In this document: piece after piece, positions 32,517 to 41,919 of the stretch
How the letters are laid out: the number at the start of each line of letters is the position of its first letter
Numbering within the stretch: position 1 is the stretch's first letter
Assembly: GCF_019688735.1 (NCBI RefSeq)
Contig: NZ_JAIFYA010000001.1
Coordinates: 558,001-622,000 of the forward strand
Source: Thermosulfurimonas sp. F29
Lineage (GTDB): Bacteria > Desulfobacterota > Thermodesulfobacteria > Thermodesulfobacteriales > Thermodesulfobacteriaceae
Length of the DNA stretch: 64,000 bases
Reading direction: 5' to 3'
Position numbers and translations under genes: made by a program
Notes under the pieces: generated by a model
Told to the model about the DNA's origin: nothing
The model's database searches: none
What the model saw: only the letters and a program-made list of their open reading frames with translations

Positions 32517-33306
32517 GGACATCCAGAGTCTTTACGACCCCCGCGAGATCCCCATCGACAAGGTAGGTATCAAGGGGATCCGCTATCCGGTTTCGGTGCT
32601 GGACCGACGCCGCGGGGTTCAGCACACCGTGGCCGAGGTCAACATGTTCGTGGATCTGCCCCGGGAGTTCAAGGGCACCCACATGAGCCGTTTCATCGAG
32701 GTTCTCAACGAATTCCGGGAGGAGATTCACATCAAAAACATTCCCTTTATCCTGGAGCGCATGCGGGAGAAGCTTTCCGCCCGGGCCGCCCATCTGGAGA
32801 TCTCCTTCCCCTACTTTCTCAAGAAGGAGGCCCCGGTCACCGGCTCCCCCTCCCTCATGGAGTATCAGTGTCTTATCGCCGGGGCCAAGACGGAGGATCG
32901 GCTGGACATCGTTCTGGGGGTGAAGGTGCCGGTGATGACGGTGTGCCCCTGCTCCCAGGCCATAAGCGAGATCGGGGCCCACAATCAGAGGGGAGAGGTG
33001 ACCCTCCGCGTGCGTTTTCGGCGCTTCGTGTGGATCGAGGACCTCATCGAGATCGTGGAGGAGTCGGCCTCAAGTCCGGTCTATCCCCTCCTCAAGAGGC
33101 CGGACGAGAAGCATGTCACCGAGACCGCCCATCGCCGTCCCCGGTTCGTGGAGGATGTAGTGCGGGAGGTGGCACGGCGACTGCTGGAGCACCCCGAGAT
33201 TACCTGGTTCGCGGTCTCGGCGGAGAACTTCGAATCCATCCACGCCCACAACGCCTACGCCTACATCGAGAGACACCGCGGGACCATACGCATACAGGCT
33301 GAATAA
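32506..33306 (+). CDS. folE2: GTP cyclohydrolase FolE2 (type IB)
   Basis: 266 residues. COG1469 signatures: SPSLMEYQCLIAGA, MTVCPCSQAISEIGAHNQRG with the metal-binding Cys and His, EKHVTETAHRRPRFVEDVVRE and AENFESIHAHNAYAYIERHRG. It converts GTP to 7,8-dihydroneopterin triphosphate for folate or queuosine, using a metal other than zinc in some species. It overlaps the CooC-like gene and is the last gene of this plus-strand operon; the HD-GYP gene converges on it. Confidence 0.94.
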   Translation: MELKDIQSLYDPREIPIDKVGIKGIRYPVSVLDRRRGVQHTVAEVNMFVDLPREFKGTHMSRFIEVLNEFREEIHIKNIPFILERMREKLSARAAHLEISFPYFLKKEAPVTGSPSLMEYQCLIAGAKTEDRLDIVLGVKVPVMTVCPCSQAISEIGAHNQRGEVTLRVRFRRFVWIEDLIEIVEESASSPVYPLLKRPDEKHVTETAHRRPRFVEDVVREVARRLLEHPEITWFAVSAENFESIHAHNAYAYIERHRGTIRIQAE

Positions 33307-33328
33307 GCCTTTCAGCTTCTTCGGTGGC

Positions 33329-34585
33329 TCAACTCGGGGGGATATAGCCCCAGATTTCAAAACGCTCAAGACGGGTTCGGCGTACCTCGCGAATCAATTC
33401 CCGCACATGATCCAGGTTTTCCGATACCAGGGCGGTCAGTTCCGGATCGAGGGCGTGGCCGGAGAGCTTCTGGAGTACCTTTCGGGCCTCTCGGAGGGAC
33501 ATACCGGCACGGTATGGACGATCCTCGAGAATGGCCGTGGTCACATCCGCCACCGCCATAACCCGGGCCCCCAGGGAGAGGTCTCCGGCGGAGAGCCTTG
33601 CCGGATAACCCCTGCCGTCGAGCCTCTCGTGATGGGAGGAGGCCCAGGCGTTGATGGTCTCGAAGTGGGGAATCCTCTCCAGGATACGGTAGGTGATGAA
33701 GGGATGGGCCTTCATCACGGCCCACTCCTCCTCGGTAAGGCGCCCGGGCTTGTTGAGGATGCTATCCGGTACGGCGAGCTTTCCCAGATCGTGAAGATAA
33801 CCGGCCACCCGCAGCGAACTCAAAAGATAGGGGGAAAACCCCAGGGCCTCGCCCAGCCAGGTGGCCACCTCCGCCACCCCGGCGGAGTGGACCCGGGTGA
33901 AGGGACTCTTCAGGTCCACCACCAGGGAAAACAGGGCCGCCAGGGACTCCATCTCCCCGCAGGGAAGGTAGGTGGAGTGCTCCACCTGGAAGACGAGCTC
34001 GGTCTCTTTTTCGAACCGCTCCAGGCGGAGCCAGAAAAGCTCGGCCTCGGACACCCTGCGCAGGGCCTCGAGGACCTCCGGGGCGAACCGGGCTGATAGA
34101 GTTCTGACCTCCCCCGTAATCTCCGAAGTGTGAAGTAACAAAGGGGACCTTCCTCGCAGTCTGGTCTCCAGGGTGTCGGCCAGGTGGAGGATATTCCCCC
34201 CGAGGGCCACCCACGGATCCTCCACTTCGTCTCGAAGCGTCTCCCAGGGGGTGTGGTGGTGGAGGATGAACTCCGCGGCCCGACGCAGGTAGGGGAATTC
34301 CCGCAGCATGAGGTAGCCGATCCGGGTGTGTTTTTCCAGGATCCGGGAATCCTCCTCCAGGGCCCGGGTGCGCTCCTCCGCGGTGAAAAGACCTATGTCG
34401 TGGAGGGCCCCGGCCACCACCAGGGACTCAAGCTCTCTTCCCCGGAAGCCCAGCTCCCGCCCCACCATGCGGGAGATGTAGGAGACCCGCAGCTGGTGGT
34501 TCACCAGGTGAGGGTCCGCACTGTCCAGGGCCTCGGAAAGGGCGAAGACCACGCTCTCGAGGGGGATGAGGGGATAGTTGGGCAT
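33329..34585 (-). CDS. tandem HD-domain phosphohydrolase (HD-GYP, cyclic di-GMP phosphodiesterase type)
   Basis: 418 residues. The N-terminal HD domain shows HLVNHQLRVSYISRM and VAGALHDIGLF; the C-terminal HD-GYP domain shows GYLHDLGKLAVPDSILNKPG, HP and HHERLDGRGYP, the diagnostic HHE-x-LDG-x-GYP. Both HD pairs look intact. No sensor domain or membrane helix, so cytoplasmic. Likely to degrade cyclic di-GMP. It is the last gene of a six-gene minus-strand operon that begins with rplM, so its expression may follow growth rate. Confidence 0.9.
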   Translation of the reverse strand: MPNYPLIPLESVVFALSEALDSADPHLVNHQLRVSYISRMVGRELGFRGRELESLVVAGALHDIGLFTAEERTRALEEDSRILEKHTRIGYLMLREFPYLRRAAEFILHHHTPWETLRDEVEDPWVALGGNILHLADTLETRLRGRSPLLLHTSEITGEVRTLSARFAPEVLEALRRVSEAELFWLRLERFEKETELVFQVEHSTYLPCGEMESLAALFSLVVDLKSPFTRVHSAGVAEVATWLGEALGFSPYLLSSLRVAGYLHDLGKLAVPDSILNKPGRLTEEEWAVMKAHPFITYRILERIPHFETINAWASSHHERLDGRGYPARLSAGDLSLGARVMAVADVTTAILEDRPYRAGMSLREARKVLQKLSGHALDPELTALVSENLDHVRELIREVRRTRLERFEIWGYIPPS

Positions 34586-34591
34586 AGTCGT

Positions 34592-35788
34592 TCACTCCAG
34601 ACGCGCCAGCGCCCTCTTCAGGCGTTCCGCGGCCTCGGCCAGGGTCTCCATCCCCTGGGCGAACGAAAGCCTGAGGAACCGGTCGTCGCCGAAGGCCACT
34701 CCCGGCACCGTGGCCACCCGGCCCTCCTCCAGCAGGTATTCGGCCAGGCTCACGGAATCCCGAATTTCCCCGCCGATCGGGGACCTCCGGCCATAAAACA
34801 CGGAAAAATCCGCAAAAAGATAAAAGGTCCCCTGAGGGCGCACGGATTTCACCCCCGGAATCTCTGAAAGGGCCCGGTGGAGGAAGGCGGCCCTTTCGGC
34901 GAAGGCCCGCTTCATCTCCTCCACGCAGTCCTGCGGGCCGGTAAGCGCAGCCACCGCGGCCTTCTGGGCGAAGGCCGTGGCGTTGGAGGTGCTCTGTCCC
35001 TGGAGCTTGGCCGCAGCCCGGATGACCTCCTCCGGCCCCACCGCCCAGCCGATGCGCCAGCCGGTCATGGCGTAGGCCTTGGAAACCCCGTTGACCAGGA
35101 TGACCCTTTCCCGGAGGTCCGGAGCCACGGAGAGGATGTTCTCCGGGCCCTGACCGTCGAAACGCAAACGGTCGTATATGTCGTCGCTTATCACCCACAG
35201 GTCGTGGTTCCGGACTATCTCCGCCACCGCGGAAAGGAACTCGCGCGAGTACACGCAACCGGTGGGGTTTGAGGGGCTGTTCAGGATGATGCCCCGGGTG
35301 CGGGGGGAGATCCGGGTCCGGATCTCCTCGGGATCCGGCTCGAAGTTTCGCTCCGCCTCGGAGGGCACGATCACCGGCACCCCGCCGGCCAGTTCCACGA
35401 TGGGAGGGTAGGACACCCAGTAAGGAGACAGAACGAGCACCTCGTCTCCCGGGTCGAGCAGGGCCTGGGCCAGGTTGAAAAGGGCCTGCTTGGCCCCGCA
35501 GGTGACGAGGACCTCCTCGGGCCGGTACGCGAATCCGTAGTCCTCCTTCAGGCGGAAGCAGACCGCCTCGCGCAGCTCCGGAAGCCCCACCGCGGGAAGA
35601 TAGCGGGTAAATCCCTCGTCCAGGGCCCGCTTGGCCGCCTCCCTGATGTGGGGAGGGGTGTCAAAGTCGGGCTCCCCGGCGGAAAGGTTGATCACATCCA
35701 CCCCCCGGGCCCTGAGGGCCTTGGCCTTGGCGTCCACGGCGAGCGTGGCCGAGGGTTTGAGCCGTCTGATCCTCTCCGAAAGCTTCAT
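34592..35788 (-). CDS. class I pyridoxal-phosphate aminotransferase (aspartate aminotransferase type)
   Basis: 398 residues. Subgroup I-gamma features: INLSAGEPDFDTPPHI, SPSNPTGCVYSREFL and the PLP Lys in NGVSKAYAMTGWRIGW, then STSNATAFAQKAAVAAL. This type moves the amino group of aspartate (and sometimes prephenate or glutamate) to 2-oxoglutarate. Located between truA (four-base overlap) and the HD-GYP gene, it may work with argC and lysA, but the substrate cannot be settled by sequence alone. Confidence 0.93.
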   Translation of the reverse strand: MKLSERIRRLKPSATLAVDAKAKALRARGVDVINLSAGEPDFDTPPHIREAAKRALDEGFTRYLPAVGLPELREAVCFRLKEDYGFAYRPEEVLVTCGAKQALFNLAQALLDPGDEVLVLSPYWVSYPPIVELAGGVPVIVPSEAERNFEPDPEEIRTRISPRTRGIILNSPSNPTGCVYSREFLSAVAEIVRNHDLWVISDDIYDRLRFDGQGPENILSVAPDLRERVILVNGVSKAYAMTGWRIGWAVGPEEVIRAAAKLQGQSTSNATAFAQKAAVAALTGPQDCVEEMKRAFAERAAFLHRALSEIPGVKSVRPQGTFYLFADFSVFYGRRSPIGGEIRDSVSLAEYLLEEGRVATVPGVAFGDDRFLRLSFAQGMETLAEAAERLKRALARLE

Positions 35789-36576
35789 CGGCGCACTCCT
35801 CTGGGGGCATAATCCTTCGCTCTTCCCTTTTTACCGTAATAGACCTCCTTAAGGAAGAGCCCCTGCGGAGGAGCCGGAGGCGGGGCTACGGAGCGATCCC
35901 GGGCCTCGAGGATCCGCTGAAAGTCCTCGGGGGTAAGGCGGCCCCGACCCACCTCCACCAGGGCCCCCACGATGTTCCGCACCATGTAGCGCATAAACCC
36001 CCGCCCGGTGATCTCGAAACGGATCACATGCGCCATGCCCACGGCGCGTTTGAGCGTGGCCTCGTAAACCGTGCGTACCGTGCTCTTGAGGTCCGTCCCG
36101 GATTTTCGGAAACTGGCAAAGTCCTTCTCCCCGATGATGAGGGGAAGACAGGCCCGCATGGCCTCGAGATCCAGAGGCTCAGGTACCCACCAGGAGTAAA
36201 GCCTCAGGAGGGGATTGCGCACCGGGTGATTGTAGATCTGGTAGAAGTAGGTCTTGCGCAGGGCGTCGTGCTGAGCGTGAAAGCGGAAGTCCACCTCCTC
36301 CACCCGGATCACGGAGATGTCCCTGGGCAGAAGGGCGTTCAGGGCCCGGAAAAGGGTTTCGAGGTCCCTTTTGGAGGTGGTGTGAAAGTGGGCCACCTGC
36401 CCCAGGGCGTGTACGCCGGCGTCGGTGCGTCCGGCGGCCCGGAGCTTCACCCTGTGCCCCACGATCTGGCGCAGGGTGTCCTCCAGCACGCCCTGAATGG
36501 TGGGCCCCTGCTTCTGCCGTTGCCAGCCCAAATAGTTGGTCCCGTCGTAGGCGATGATGAGCTTAATGTTGCGCAT
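35785..36576 (-). CDS. truA: tRNA pseudouridine(38-40) synthase TruA
   Basis: 263 residues. Catalytic Asp in GRTDAGVHALGQVAHF; opening IAYDGTNYLGWQRQ; and the later motif RGFMRYMVRNIVGALVEVGRG. The enzyme modifies the anticodon arm of tRNAs. It overlaps the aminotransferase by four bases and follows argC by three bases. Confidence 0.96.
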   Translation of the reverse strand: MRNIKLIIAYDGTNYLGWQRQKQGPTIQGVLEDTLRQIVGHRVKLRAAGRTDAGVHALGQVAHFHTTSKRDLETLFRALNALLPRDISVIRVEEVDFRFHAQHDALRKTYFYQIYNHPVRNPLLRLYSWWVPEPLDLEAMRACLPLIIGEKDFASFRKSGTDLKSTVRTVYEATLKRAVGMAHVIRFEITGRGFMRYMVRNIVGALVEVGRGRLTPEDFQRILEARDRSVAPPPAPPQGLFLKEVYYGKKGRAKDYAPRGVRR

Positions 36577-36579
36577 CTC

Positions 36580-37623
36580 TTACGGGAAGACCGGGGCTCG
36601 CGGAAGGCCCAGGTCCTCGGGCCATCCCTGCACGAGGTTAAGGTTCTGCAGGGCCTGGCCGCTGGCTCCCTTGACCAGGTTGTCGATCACCGAAAGGAGG
36701 ACGAGGCGCCCGGTGCGGTGATCCAGGCGGAGACCGATGCGACAGAGGTTGGTGCCCCGCACCTCGGCCACCCGGGGCACCCTCCCCGGCGGCAGGACCT
36801 CCACGAAGGGACTTTCCGCGTAAAAGTCCCGCAGGGCTTCGTGAATCTCCCCTTCACCGGTGCGGGGATACGCATATATCGTGGCGAAGATCCCCCGCTG
36901 CATGGGGGTGAGGTGAGGGGTAAAGAGCACGCGGACCTCGCTTCCGGCGGCCCGGGTTAGCTCGGCCTCCATCTCCGGGGTGTGTCGATGGGCGGCCACC
37001 CTGTAGGCCCGGAAGTCCTCGTTCACCTCACAGAAGGAGAGGGAGACCTCGGCCTTGCGGCCCGCTCCGGAGACCCCGCTCTTGGCGTCGATGAGGATGT
37101 CCCGGGGCTCCACCAGCCCCTCCCGCACAAGGGGCACCAGCGGCAAAAGCGCCGCGGTGGGATAACAGCCGGGATTGGCCACGAGACGGGCCCTCCGAAT
37201 CTCCTCCCGGTGAATCTCCGAAAGACCGTAAACCGCCTCGGAAAGGAGCCCGGGGAAACGGTGCGGGGTCTCGTACCAGCGCTGATAGACCTCCGGATCC
37301 GGAATTCGAAAGTCCGCCGAAAGGTCAATGACCTTAATGCCCCGGGAAAGGAGCTCCGCCGCCATTTCCTGGGCCGTCCCGTGAGGCACGCACAGGAAGG
37401 CCACCTCGGCCTCCGCAGCCAGGTGATCCGGGTCCGGAGAAGTGATGCGCACCTCGTACGGAAGGGGAGAGAAGCCCCAGTATTCGGAGAGGGTCTTTCC
37501 GGCCTCACGGCGGGAGGTGGCCACCGTGACCCGAATCTCCGGGTGGCCGGCGGCAAGCCTCAGTAGTTCAAGCCCCGTATACCCCGTGGCCCCCACCACG
37601 GCCACCCGCACCACGGTCACCAC
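36580..37623 (-). CDS. argC: N-acetyl-gamma-glutamyl-phosphate reductase
   Basis: 347 residues. NADP-binding GATGYTGLELLRL at the N-terminus and the active-site Cys in NPGCYPTAALLPL, followed by HRHTPEMEAEL. Third step of arginine synthesis. The start is one of two adjacent GTG codons (37623 or 37620) after GGAGG. It follows rpsI, an unusual linkage of ribosomal protein and arginine genes. Confidence 0.95.
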   Translation of the reverse strand: MVTVVRVAVVGATGYTGLELLRLAAGHPEIRVTVATSRREAGKTLSEYWGFSPLPYEVRITSPDPDHLAAEAEVAFLCVPHGTAQEMAAELLSRGIKVIDLSADFRIPDPEVYQRWYETPHRFPGLLSEAVYGLSEIHREEIRRARLVANPGCYPTAALLPLVPLVREGLVEPRDILIDAKSGVSGAGRKAEVSLSFCEVNEDFRAYRVAAHRHTPEMEAELTRAAGSEVRVLFTPHLTPMQRGIFATIYAYPRTGEGEIHEALRDFYAESPFVEVLPPGRVPRVAEVRGTNLCRIGLRLDHRTGRLVLLSVIDNLVKGASGQALQNLNLVQGWPEDLGLPRAPVFP

Positions 37624-37641
37624 CTCCGGGGAAAAGACGGG

Positions 37642-38043
37642 TTACCGCTTGGAGTACTGCTGCCCGCGACGGGCCCCGCGCAGACCGTACTTCTTCCGTT
37701 CCTTGACCCGGGCATCCCGGGTGAGCAGCCCCGCCTTCTTGAGCGGGGGACGAAAGTCGGGATGATACTCGAGGAGGGCCTTGGCAATGCCGTGACGGAT
37801 GGCCTCGGCCTGGGCGTTTTTACCCCCGCCCTTGACCGTGCAGTAGACATCGAACTTGCCCTCGGTCCCGGTGAGCCGGAAGGGCTGCTCCACTATGTAA
37901 CGGGCCACCAGGTGATCGTAAAAGTACTCGTCAAAGTCCTTCTTGTTCACGACGATGCGCCCGCTTCCCGGGGTGAGCCACACCCGGGCGATGGCGGTCT
38001 TTCTCTTTCCCGTGGCGTAATATCTCTCCTGGGATTCAGCCAT
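37642..38043 (-). CDS. rpsI: 30S ribosomal protein S9
   Basis: 133 residues. Family signatures: [40 protein letters not shown] and the basic tail [20 protein letters not shown]. The C-terminal SKR reaches the P-site tRNA in the ribosome. It lies 13 bases after rplM, the universal rplM-rpsI pair. Confidence 0.98.
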   Translation of the reverse strand: MAESQERYYATGKRKTAIARVWLTPGSGRIVVNKKDFDEYFYDHLVARYIVEQPFRLTGTEGKFDVYCTVKGGGKNAQAEAIRHGIAKALLEYHPDFRPPLKKAGLLTRDARVKERKKYGLRGARRGQQYSKR

Positions 38044-38056
38044 GTTCGTTCACCTC

Positions 38057-38500
38057 CTAAAGGTCAAGCGGCCTGGGATTCTGGGCCTTATGGGGATGTT
38101 CGGGACCGGCATAGACCTTGAGTTTCCTGAGGAGCTTGCGCCCCAGCCGGTTCTTGGGAAGCATCCGCTTCACCGCCAGCCGGATTAGCTCCTCGGGTTT
38201 TTCCTGAAGCATCTGCCGGGCCGTGCGCAACTTAAGCCCGCCCATGTAGCCCGAGTGCCGCCAGTAGACCTTCTGATCCCACTTCTTTCCGGTGAGACGC
38301 ACCTTGTCGGCGTTCACCACCACGATGAAGTCCCCCACATCCACATGAGGGGCGAAATAGGGACGATGTTTACCCCGGAGACGCTTGGCGATCTCCGAGG
38401 CCAGACGCCCGAGCACCTTTCCCGAGGCGTCCACCACATACCACTCGCGCTCGACCTCTTCCTTCCTGGGCATGGGTGTCTGCGGCGTAAAGATGTCCAT
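38057..38500 (-). CDS. rplM: 50S ribosomal protein L13
   Basis: 147 residues. Signatures: [25 protein letters not shown] and [19 protein letters not shown], then [15 protein letters not shown]-type segment and [14 protein letters not shown] near the end. First gene of the operon rplM-rpsI-argC-truA-aminotransferase-HD-GYP. The start ATG follows an AAAGGGG-type ribosome site, with a promoter about 40-60 bases upstream. Confidence 0.98.
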   Translation of the reverse strand: MDIFTPQTPMPRKEEVEREWYVVDASGKVLGRLASEIAKRLRGKHRPYFAPHVDVGDFIVVVNADKVRLTGKKWDQKVYWRHSGYMGGLKLRTARQMLQEKPEELIRLAVKRMLPKNRLGRKLLRKLKVYAGPEHPHKAQNPRPLDL

Positions 38501-38536
38501 CCTGTCAACCCCTTTCCCCGAAATTCCGGACCCTTA

Positions 38537-38565
38537 ACTAAAAAACACTCCCCCCTTTTTGTCAA
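38537..38565 (-). promoter_or_regulatory. promoter of the rplM operon
   Basis: On the minus strand, TTGACA (38565-38560), 17-base gap, TTTAGT (38542-38537), 37 bases before the rplM ATG. Consensus -35 with a good -10. It shares the divergent intergenic region with the PAS-GGDEF-EAL gene. Confidence 0.65.
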
Positions 38566-38612
38566 GAAGGAGCCTCTGGCCTTTTCACGATACAATAATT
38601 AACATTAGAGCC

Positions 38613-40682
38613 ATGATCAACTTTTCGCTGGAACCAACCTGCGAGAAGTATTTGGTCGGTATTCCCGCCGGGGTCTATCTCCTGGAGGCTCGCCGGGAGG
38701 GAGACGAACTCCTTCCGGTAAGGGTCCTCTTCGCCAGTCCCAGATTGAGAGAGATTCTGGGACCCGCCGCACCGGAAAACATGTGGGATCCGGAGCACAT
38801 CCATCCGGAGGATCGGGCTTCCTTCCTGGAGGACGCCCGGTCTCTTCTGGAGACTCCGGGGGAGAGCTGGCGTCTCTTCCGGTTTCGGAAGGAAGACGGG
38901 GGCTTTCTCTGGATCAAAGAAGGGATCGCCGTGCTGGAGAAAGAATCCGACCGCTGGCTCCTCCTGGGGCTCTGGGTGGATCTTACGGAAGAGAAGACGG
39001 GGACGGGCACCTTCGCCCTGGACTCCGTGTTCTGGCAGAGCCTTTTCGGAAAGGCTCCGGTGGGATTGATCGTGTACGACCTGGAGGACGGTCGCATCCT
39101 CCACGCCAATCCCTACACCCTTCGGGTGCTGGGCTACACCCTGAATGAACTCCGGGAGAAACGGGTGTGGGAGGTGGTGCATCCGCGTTTCCATTGGGAG
39201 ATCCGAGAAAACCTGGCCCGCCGGATTCGGGGTGAGATATCGTCTCATACCTACAGGGACCTTGTCCTGGTTACCAAGGATGGAAGGGAACGGGTCATCA
39301 ACCTCGTCACCGATAGTCTCGAATGGGAGGGACGGCGGGTGGGCGTGGGGCTGGGAGTGGACACCACCCCCCAGCGTCTCCTGGAGCGACGGTTAATTGA
39401 GGTGGCCTTCTTCGACACCCTTACCGGACTCCCCAACCGGCACCTTTTCCTGGAAAAACTCCGGGCCCTCACCCTGCGAGGGGCCCGTCGGAGGGAACAG
39501 CTCCTGGTGGCCGTTATCGACCTGGTAGACTTCCGCGAGGTGAACGCCACCTTCGGATACGAGGCCGGAAATCGCATCCTCTCCGAGGTGGCCCGCCGGC
39601 TTCAGGAGGGACTCCGCCGGGACGATGTCAAAAGCCGCTTCTTTGCGGACAAGTTCGGGATCATTTTTACCGACATTCGGGGTACCTACAGCCTGCAGGT
39701 GGTTCTGAACAAGGTGCAGCGCCTACTGCAGAAGCCCTTCCGGATCGAGGGGCAGGATCTCATCCTTTCGGTGCGGATCGGGGGAGCCCTGTTTCCCCGG
39801 GACGGGGAGAGCCCCGAGGATCTTCTCAGCAAGGCCGAGGCCGCTCTAAAACGGGCCAAGGAAAACGACGAGACCGTGGCCCTCTATTCCCCGGAGATCG
39901 AGAAGCACCTTTCCGAGGAGGCCTTTCTGCGCACGGCCATGGTGGAGGGGCTCAAACGGGGGGAATTTTTCCCCGTTTATCAACCCATCGTGAGGCTTTC
40001 GGACCGAGGCCTGGTCGGGGCCGAGGCCCTGATCCGCTGGAGACATCCCCAGCTGGGGCTCCTTTCCCCGATCAAGTTCATCGGCCTGGCCGAAAAGACC
40101 GGGTTCATAAACGAACTGGGGGAGTTCGTCCTTCACCGGGCCCTGACCGATCTCGCTCCCCTGGTGAAACGAAAGGGACTATTCCTGTGCCTTAACTTCT
40201 CCGCCCGGCAGTTCCGCGAGGCTTCGCTCCCCCAAAGGATAGAAAAAGTCCTCTCCGAGACGGGGTTTCCTCCGGAGAGGTTTCACCTGGAGATCACCGA
40301 GACCACGGCCATGGAGAAGGCGGAAAGGACGCTGGCCATCCTGGAAAAACTCCGTCACCTGGGTATAAAGATCGTGCTCGACGACTTCGGTATGGGGTAC
40401 TCCTCCATGCGGTACCTGGTGGAATTCGAGGTGGACAAGATCAAGATCGACCGTTTTTTCGTGAGCAACATGCTCAGGGAGGACAAGACCCGCTTCGTGG
40501 TCCGGACCATCGTGGGGCTGGCCCGCAATGTGGGGGCCCGGTGCCTGGCCGAGGGGATCGAGAGGGAGGAGGAACTTCGGCTTCTCAGGGAGATGGGCTG
40601 TGAGGAGGGGCAGGGGTTTCTCTTCTCTCCGCCCCTGGGGCTGGAGGAATTTATGGAGTTCGCGGAAAGATGCGCGCGGTAA
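38613..40682 (+). CDS. PAS-GGDEF-EAL protein: likely cyclic di-GMP phosphodiesterase with degenerate GGDEF
   Basis: 689 residues from ATG 38613. Two PAS regions (about 1-130 and 135-260), then GGDEF (DTLTGLPNRHLFLEKL) and EAL domains. The GGDEF active site is replaced by FFADKFGI near residue 345, so cyclase activity is unlikely and the domain may instead bind GTP. The EAL domain keeps AEALIRWRHP, LEITETTAME, DDFGMGYSSM and KIDRFFV, so it should hydrolyse cyclic di-GMP. It forms a signalling pair with the nearby HD-GYP protein and the GGDEF protein at 13 kb. Overlaps dtd by 13 bases. Confidence 0.9.
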   Translation: MINFSLEPTCEKYLVGIPAGVYLLEARREGDELLPVRVLFASPRLREILGPAAPENMWDPEHIHPEDRASFLEDARSLLETPGESWRLFRFRKEDGGFLWIKEGIAVLEKESDRWLLLGLWVDLTEEKTGTGTFALDSVFWQSLFGKAPVGLIVYDLEDGRILHANPYTLRVLGYTLNELREKRVWEVVHPRFHWEIRENLARRIRGEISSHTYRDLVLVTKDGRERVINLVTDSLEWEGRRVGVGLGVDTTPQRLLERRLIEVAFFDTLTGLPNRHLFLEKLRALTLRGARRREQLLVAVIDLVDFREVNATFGYEAGNRILSEVARRLQEGLRRDDVKSRFFADKFGIIFTDIRGTYSLQVVLNKVQRLLQKPFRIEGQDLILSVRIGGALFPRDGESPEDLLSKAEAALKRAKENDETVALYSPEIEKHLSEEAFLRTAMVEGLKRGEFFPVYQPIVRLSDRGLVGAEALIRWRHPQLGLLSPIKFIGLAEKTGFINELGEFVLHRALTDLAPLVKRKGLFLCLNFSARQFREASLPQRIEKVLSETGFPPERFHLEITETTAMEKAERTLAILEKLRHLGIKIVLDDFGMGYSSMRYLVEFEVDKIKIDRFFVSNMLREDKTRFVVRTIVGLARNVGARCLAEGIEREEELRLLREMGCEEGQGFLFSPPLGLEEFMEFAERCAR

Positions 40683-41119
40683 TCCAGCGGGTAAAGGAAG
40701 CGACGGTGCGGGTGGAGGGAAAGGAGGTGGCCCGGATCGGACGGGGTTTTCTGGTTCTCGTGGGGGTGGAGAAGGGCGACGGACCGGGGGACCTCGACTG
40801 GATGGCCGGAAAGATCGCGGGGCTTCGCCTTTTCGAGGACGAGGCCGGCAGGATGAACCACGATCTCTCGCAGGTGGGGGGCGAGGTGCTTCTCGTCTCC
40901 AACTTTACCCTGTGCGGGGACTGTCGAAAGGGAAAACGCCCGTCCTTTGATCCCGCGGAACGCCCGGAAAGGGCCCGCGAGCTCTGCGAGGCCTTAGTAA
41001 AGGCCCTCTCCCAAAAGGGGCTTTCCGTGAAGACCGGGGTCTTCGGAGCCTACATGCAGGTGGAACTGATAAACGACGGACCGGTCACGGTAATCCTGGA
41101 CTCCCGCAAGAGGCTGTGA
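40670..41119 (+). CDS. dtd: D-aminoacyl-tRNA deacylase
   Basis: 149 residues. Signatures: MRAVIQRVKEATVRVEG, GFLVLVGVEKGD, LLVSNFTLCGDCRKGKRPSF (the SQFTL-like motif is here SNFTL) and the Gly-Pro element NDGPVTVILDS. It removes D-amino acids mischarged on tRNA. The start lies inside the end of the EAL gene, and its stop overlaps prmA (GTGA). Confidence 0.95.
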   Translation: MRAVIQRVKEATVRVEGKEVARIGRGFLVLVGVEKGDGPGDLDWMAGKIAGLRLFEDEAGRMNHDLSQVGGEVLLVSNFTLCGDCRKGKRPSFDPAERPERARELCEALVKALSQKGLSVKTGVFGAYMQVELINDGPVTVILDSRKRL

Positions 41120-41919
41120 AGGACTACCTTCGGGTCAAAATCCGCACGGCGCATCCCGGGAGGGTGCTGGAGAGACTCCGGGCGGCGGGTCTGTCTCCCC
41201 TTGCCGAGACCTTCTTCCCGGATACCGGGCTTCTGGTGCTGGGCTATCCGGCGGAGGGAGTCCACGAACGCCTGCGAGCGCTGGCCCGGACCCTTCCCGG
41301 GGTGGAGATCGAGGAAACGGAACTGGCCGAAAGCCCCCGCCCGGTACCCAGGCGGTTCCGGGTGGGACCCTTTCACTTCTTTTCCCCTCTCGGGGTGGAG
41401 AGACCGGAGCCGGGAGAGATCTACCTCCGGGCGGACCTCTCCTTCGGAAGCGGAAGTCACCCCACCACGGTGCTGTGCCTGAGGGCCCTTTCGATCCTGT
41501 GCGAAGACGGCCCACCCGGACGGGTGCTGGATCTGGGGTGCGGAAGCGGTATTCTGGCCCTGGCCGCGGCCCGGCTCGGAGCCAAACGGGTGCTGGCGGT
41601 GGACATAGATCCCCGGGCCTGCCGGGAGGCCCTGCACAATGTGAAAACGAACGGGCTTTCCGGGCGCATCCTCGTGATACGGGGAAGCGCGGAGGTGGCC
41701 CGGAGGGGAAGGTTCGATCTGGTGCTGGCCAACCTGACCATCGGGACCATTCTGGCCCTGGCGCCGGAGATACGAAAGGCCCTGCGGCCGGGAGGCCGGG
41801 CCGTTCTTTCGGGGTTTTCCGAGGCTCAGGCCCCCGAGGTGCTCCGCCGACTCACCGGAGCCCGGGTCTTCTCCCGCCTAACCCTTGAGGGCTGGCTGGC
41901 CCTGGTTCTCGGCTTCTAG
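41116..41919 (+). CDS. prmA: ribosomal protein L11 methyltransferase
   Basis: 267 residues, GTG start overlapping dtd. The family's SAM-binding domain is clear: FGSGSHPTT, LDLGCGSGILALAAARLGAKRVLAVDIDPRA and VLANLTIGTI. PrmA trimethylates ribosomal protein L11. The N-terminal substrate-binding domain is diverged. Its 3' end overlaps by 42 bases the convergent gene for DIP synthesis. Confidence 0.88.
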   Translation: MKDYLRVKIRTAHPGRVLERLRAAGLSPLAETFFPDTGLLVLGYPAEGVHERLRALARTLPGVEIEETELAESPRPVPRRFRVGPFHFFSPLGVERPEPGEIYLRADLSFGSGSHPTTVLCLRALSILCEDGPPGRVLDLGCGSGILALAAARLGAKRVLAVDIDPRACREALHNVKTNGLSGRILVIRGSAEVARRGRFDLVLANLTIGTILALAPEIRKALRPGGRAVLSGFSEAQAPEVLRRLTGARVFSRLTLEGWLALVLGF

